From Herbiconiux flava (GTDB lineage: Bacteria > Actinomycetota > Actinomycetes > Actinomycetales > Microbacteriaceae), in assembly GCF_013409865.1 (NCBI RefSeq), contig NZ_JACCBM010000001.1, positions 1 to 64,000 on the forward strand: 64,000 nt of DNA. The letters run 5' to 3'. The number at the start of each line of letters is the position of its first letter. Within the stretch, counting starts at the first letter, position 1. The notes beneath the pieces were generated by a model. That model was not told where the DNA came from, did not search any database, and was given only the letters and a program-made list of their open reading frames with translations. The position numbers and the translations under genes were made by a program. Below, one piece after another: positions 61,229 to 64,000 of this stretch.

Positions 61229-62220
61229 GACGCGATCCAGGACGTGATGGCCTTCATCGCGGCGTCCTGCTCAGCAACCTTGTGTTCGAAGAGCGATGCC
61301 ATGCCGAGGCGACGCTCATCGTTTTCCGCGAGGGCGGCGAGCATCGCCGCTGAGATCCCCTCAGCGGTCGGCTCCGCGTAGACGGCGACGTCGCCGAAGT
61401 ACTCCTTGAGCACGACCATGGGACTCGTGACCAGAGGTGTGTGCGCCTCGAGCGCCTCGTATCCCGCTCGCTGCATCGTGTCCTCCGCCGTCGTGATGGC
61501 GCCGATCACCGACGCGCGATGCCGAAGGATCTGGTAGTCGGAGCGGGATGCGAAACCGGAGAAGACGACGTTCGGGCTGGCGGCGTCCCGAGCGGACTGG
61601 GGAGCCTTCCCTGTGAGCACCCACTCGACGTCGGGCGTGCGGCGAGCGGCCTCGAGAATCTCCTCGATGGGCTCGTCGTACCCCCACCCCAGAGGCAGCA
61701 GCACGAAGCGACCGCGACTCGCCCCGTCCAGCGCCGGGTCGTCGAATCGTTCCGACGCAGGGGGCTCGAACTTCTTGAGGTACCCGTGCGTGATGAGCAC
61801 GGTGGCGCCCGCGGCTTCAGCACGAGCCGCCAGAGCACTGTTCGTCACGATCACCCTGTTGCCGCGTCGACGTGCGATCCGGAGGATCCAGGGCGTGGCC
61901 CAGGACCACTGCGGGTCCTGGAAGGCCCCGGTGTGCATGTCGGCGGCCAACTTCGCCCCCGAGCCCAGGCTGTAGATCCACGACCGCAGCAACGAGAAGA
62001 ACGGGGGCTGCATGACGATCACGGTGGCCGGCCGCTTCGCGCGGAGCATCGATCCCGTCTGCTTCCACTGCCGCCAGTAGCGCACCGGCAAGGAGATGCC
62101 GTCACCGCCGTAGATGTACACCGGCTCGATACCCAAGCCCTCGGCCATACCGGCGCTTCGACCGTTGTAGGCGACCCAGCTGAGGTACACGGCCGGCCCC
62201 TTCGCCGTGTTCCTCACCAT
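61225..62220 (-). CDS. GT-B-like glycosyltransferase
   Basis: The 331-residue protein has a GT-B look: VYLSWVAYNGRSAGMAEGLG at the N-terminus, ATVIVMQPPFFSLLRSWIYS, SGAKLAADMHTGAFQDPQWS, then GRFVLLPLGWGYDEPIEEIL and EWVLTGKAPQ. It overlaps the upstream dehydrogenase end by 7 bp and the downstream family 2 enzyme by 4, so three genes are tightly coupled. Sugar unknown. Confidence 0.8.
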   Translation of the reverse strand: MVRNTAKGPAVYLSWVAYNGRSAGMAEGLGIEPVYIYGGDGISLPVRYWRQWKQTGSMLRAKRPATVIVMQPPFFSLLRSWIYSLGSGAKLAADMHTGAFQDPQWSWATPWILRIARRRGNRVIVTNSALAARAEAAGATVLITHGYLKKFEPPASERFDDPALDGASRGRFVLLPLGWGYDEPIEEILEAARRTPDVEWVLTGKAPQSARDAASPNVVFSGFASRSDYQILRHRASVIGAITTAEDTMQRAGYEALEAHTPLVTSPMVVLKEYFGDVAVYAEPTAEGISAAMLAALAENDERRLGMASLFEHKVAEQDAAMKAITSWIAS

Positions 62221-63554
62221 GCAGCACCGGTGTACGCACGGGTTCCGGGACGGACGTCGCGGCTGCGGAGGAGGTTCTCCACCCTGACAGGCAGCATTCC
62301 GGACAGGTCGACCACAGCCACGGCCTCGTGGGCCAGTACTTCCTCACACACCTCCGCGTTGTTCGTTCCGAGGAGGATCACTTCCGCTCCCTCGAGGCAG
62401 TCGGTGACGGAGTCAGTGAGCATCTCCGAGAGGTGAGGCAGCGTGGCCTCGACGAAGGCGGCATTGGCACCCATCAGACGATCGACGTCGACGATCGGGT
62501 CATAGGCCTTCACGGCGATACCTTCGGCCTCCAAGGCTGCGGCCAGCTTCACGTACGGGCTCTCGCGGAGATCATCCGTCGACGGCTTGAACGACAAGCC
62601 GATCTGCGCTACGGACGTTACGCCGAACCCCTTCACCACGTCCACGATCCGCATGATGTGGCGGTCGTTGGAGTCGTTGAGGCTCTGCAGAAGGGGAACG
62701 GTCTCGGCGAGTTCGTCCGCGTGGTGCTGCAAGGCCTTCACGTCTTTCGGCAGGCAAGACCCTCCGAAAGCGAAACCCGGGCGAAGGTACTTGGCGCTGA
62801 CATTGAGGTCGCGGTCCTGTACAAAGAGGCTCATCACCTCACGGCCGTCGATGTCCGATGCCTGGCAGATCCGCGCGATCTCGTTCGCGAACGTCACCTT
62901 CACCGCGTGATAGGCGTTCGACGCGTACTTGAGCCCCTCCGCGACACCGGTAGAGACGACCTGAACGGGAACCCCCAGTGATGAGAACAACTCCGCGGGG
63001 AGTTCGGCGGAGGCGGGATGCTCGGCTCCGATCACGCTGAGCGGAGGGTTCTGGAAGTCGATGATCGCCGAGGACTCACGGAGGAACTCGGGGGTGAACG
63101 TGACGAAGAAGTCCGTGCCCTCGGTCAGCCCTGAACTCGATTCCATCAGAGGGATGAACTCGTTGCGAGTGGTGCCCGGGAGCACGGTGCTCCGCAGCAC
63201 CACGGTCAGCGGCTTGCTCCGACCCTGCAGTCTTGTGCCGAGGTGGGTGGCGACAGCCCGCACGTAGGTCAGGTCCAGAGCGCCCGTCTCTGCCGAGGGC
63301 GTCCCGACGCAGACGAAGACGACGTCGACGTCGTCGATGCGCGCGAAGTCAGTGCTCGCACTGAGGCGCCCGGCGGCATGGTTGGCAGCCACCATCTCGT
63401 CGAGCCCCGGCTCCACGATGGGCGTGTGCCCGGCGTTCACCGCCTCGACCTTCATCGCGACGGAGTCGATTCCGACGACCGTGTTCCCTGCGTCGGCCAG
63501 GCATGCCGCCGTGACGCATCCGACATATCCGAGCCCGATGACTGCGACCTGCAA
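62214..63554 (-). CDS. GDP-mannose 6-dehydrogenase-like nucleotide-sugar dehydrogenase (AlgD type)
   Basis: The 446-residue enzyme has GLGYVGCVTAACLADAGNTV, RSTVLPGTTRNEFIPLMESS, TFTPEFLRESSAIIDFQNPP, and especially KYLRPGFAFGGSCLPKDVKA with catalytic Cys267. The PGFAFGGSCLPKDV run and YASNAYHAVKVTFANEIARI are closer to AlgD than to Ugd. It would give GDP-mannuronate or a related acid sugar. A TTG start at 63554 with AGGGGAACA upstream is preferred to the frame reaching 63602. Confidence 0.85.
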   Translation of the reverse strand: MQVAVIGLGYVGCVTAACLADAGNTVVGIDSVAMKVEAVNAGHTPIVEPGLDEMVAANHAAGRLSASTDFARIDDVDVVFVCVGTPSAETGALDLTYVRAVATHLGTRLQGRSKPLTVVLRSTVLPGTTRNEFIPLMESSSGLTEGTDFFVTFTPEFLRESSAIIDFQNPPLSVIGAEHPASAELPAELFSSLGVPVQVVSTGVAEGLKYASNAYHAVKVTFANEIARICQASDIDGREVMSLFVQDRDLNVSAKYLRPGFAFGGSCLPKDVKALQHHADELAETVPLLQSLNDSNDRHIMRIVDVVKGFGVTSVAQIGLSFKPSTDDLRESPYVKLAAALEAEGIAVKAYDPIVDVDRLMGANAAFVEATLPHLSEMLTDSVTDCLEGAEVILLGTNNAEVCEEVLAHEAVAVVDLSGMLPVRVENLLRSRDVRPGTRAYTGAAW

Positions 63555-63644
63555 GCGTGTTCCCCTCGTTGATGACCCTCGACCGCGGGCTGGGCCCGCC
63601 ACATCACCCTACAGGCGAAAATCCACGCTTCTGAGCGCCCAGGT

Positions 63645-63998
63645 TCAGGTCAGGGTCGGGATGTTCGTGCGGAGTCCGGCCCCGTCGCGGGGATGCGCCA
63701 CCACGTCCGTCTTGCCTCGAGCAACCACCCCGGCGATGACTTCCCGCGCCGAGGACTGCGTGAGCGCGGCTCCGGCGAGGATCCACAGCGGGCCGGCAGC
63801 ATCGAGACCGCCGGCGGTCTCCGAGAACAGAGTGATCAGAACCGCGGCCGTCAATGCCACTCCGGGGATGGTGCGGCCGGCGCCCACGCCCTTCACAAGC
63901 AGCCAAGCCAGAATGATCAGACCGAGCCACCCGATCGCGGTGAGGAAGATGGCCGCGAGGCTCTCGGCAGCGCCGGAGGCGGCACCCTCGAGTTCTAG
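63645..63998 (-). CDS. C-terminus of a polytopic membrane protein, possibly a second Wzy polymerase (5' end beyond window)
   Basis: The frame is open from the window edge to TGA at 63645. It encodes hydrophobic segments (AIFLTAIGWLGLIILAWLLV; IPGVALTAAVLITLFSETA; GPLWILAGAALTQS) and a short polar tail ending NIPTLT. Layout fits the end of an O-antigen ligase/polymerase-type protein, but the fragment is too short for certainty. It lies 90 bp upstream of the AlgD-like gene on the same strand. Confidence 0.55.
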   Translation of the reverse strand, partial: LELEGAASGAAESLAAIFLTAIGWLGLIILAWLLVKGVGAGRTIPGVALTAAVLITLFSETAGGLDAAGPLWILAGAALTQSSAREVIAGVVARGKTDVVAHPRDGAGLRTNIPTLT

Positions 63999-64000
63999 GC

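Noticed and set aside
1..64000. tRNA, rRNA, insertion sequences, CRISPR arrays
   Set aside because: Looked for cloverleaf-like ends, transposase motifs and regularly spaced repeats; none found. The repeats present are short in-gene tandems.

Overview
The window comes from a high-GC Gram-positive actinobacterium, most likely a Microbacteriaceae member. This is inferred from very GC-rich codon use in the first 21 kb, actinobacterial promoter and leaderless-start patterns, an LAXTG-type wall-anchor signal, Tat-exported polysaccharide-active proteins, and a large exopolysaccharide (EPS) locus with several pyruvyltransferases. I saw no rRNA, tRNA, transposase or CRISPR array.

Layout. 1-5 kb: the 5' part of a secreted GH27-type alpha-galactosidase, a quinone-oxidoreductase-like gene with a divergently regulated TetR gene, and a histidine kinase/response regulator pair. 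5-13.3 kb: a secreted protein, then a minus-strand nutrient-scavenging operon. The operon is a lipoprotein binding protein, ABC ATPase, permease, NtaA/DszA-type flavin monooxygenase, MFS exporter and GntR/UTRA regulator, with a flavin reductase just downstream. 13.4-21.6 kb: small membrane proteins, a winged-helix regulator with its membrane partner, a GH16-like protein, a large LuxR/LAL ATPase regulator and a sugar-type MFS transporter. 21.6-26 kb: a switch-like divergent pair of very short genes with ribbon-helix-helix features, followed by small hypotheticals and two cell-surface proteins, one with LAETG and one with a G5 domain.

26-64 kb is an EPS locus, visibly lower in GC than the first 21 kb. 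It carries chain building (six glycosyltransferases, counting a fused Alg14/Alg13-type enzyme), NDP-sugar oxidation (a UDP-glucose dehydrogenase and an AlgD-like dehydrogenase), three pyruvyltransferase-family proteins and an acyltransferase for decoration. It also has a Wzx flippase, a Wzy-type polymerase plus a second possible one cut by the window end, and two Wzz/BY-kinase copolymerases with a low-molecular-weight tyrosine phosphatase. Three Tat-exported right-handed beta-helix proteins and a DUF4012 membrane protein complete it. No priming sugar-phosphate transferase was recognised, so it may lie outside the window. A malate:quinone oxidoreductase sits inside this locus.

Likely working model: sugar nucleotides are oxidised, repeat units are assembled on a lipid, decorated with pyruvate ketals and acyl groups, flipped by Wzx and polymerised by Wzy under control of the two BY-kinases and the phosphatase. 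The Tat beta-helix proteins may trim or bind the polymer outside the cell. The most unusual local features are a 40-residue acidic peptide gene in frame with a YdcF-type gene across one TGA, and a 24-bp in-frame tandem duplication across the start of the fused glycosyltransferase. Others are an operator-like palindrome placed exactly between the -35 and -10 of a 48-residue protein gene, and three tandem in-frame stop copies at the end of the ABC permease.
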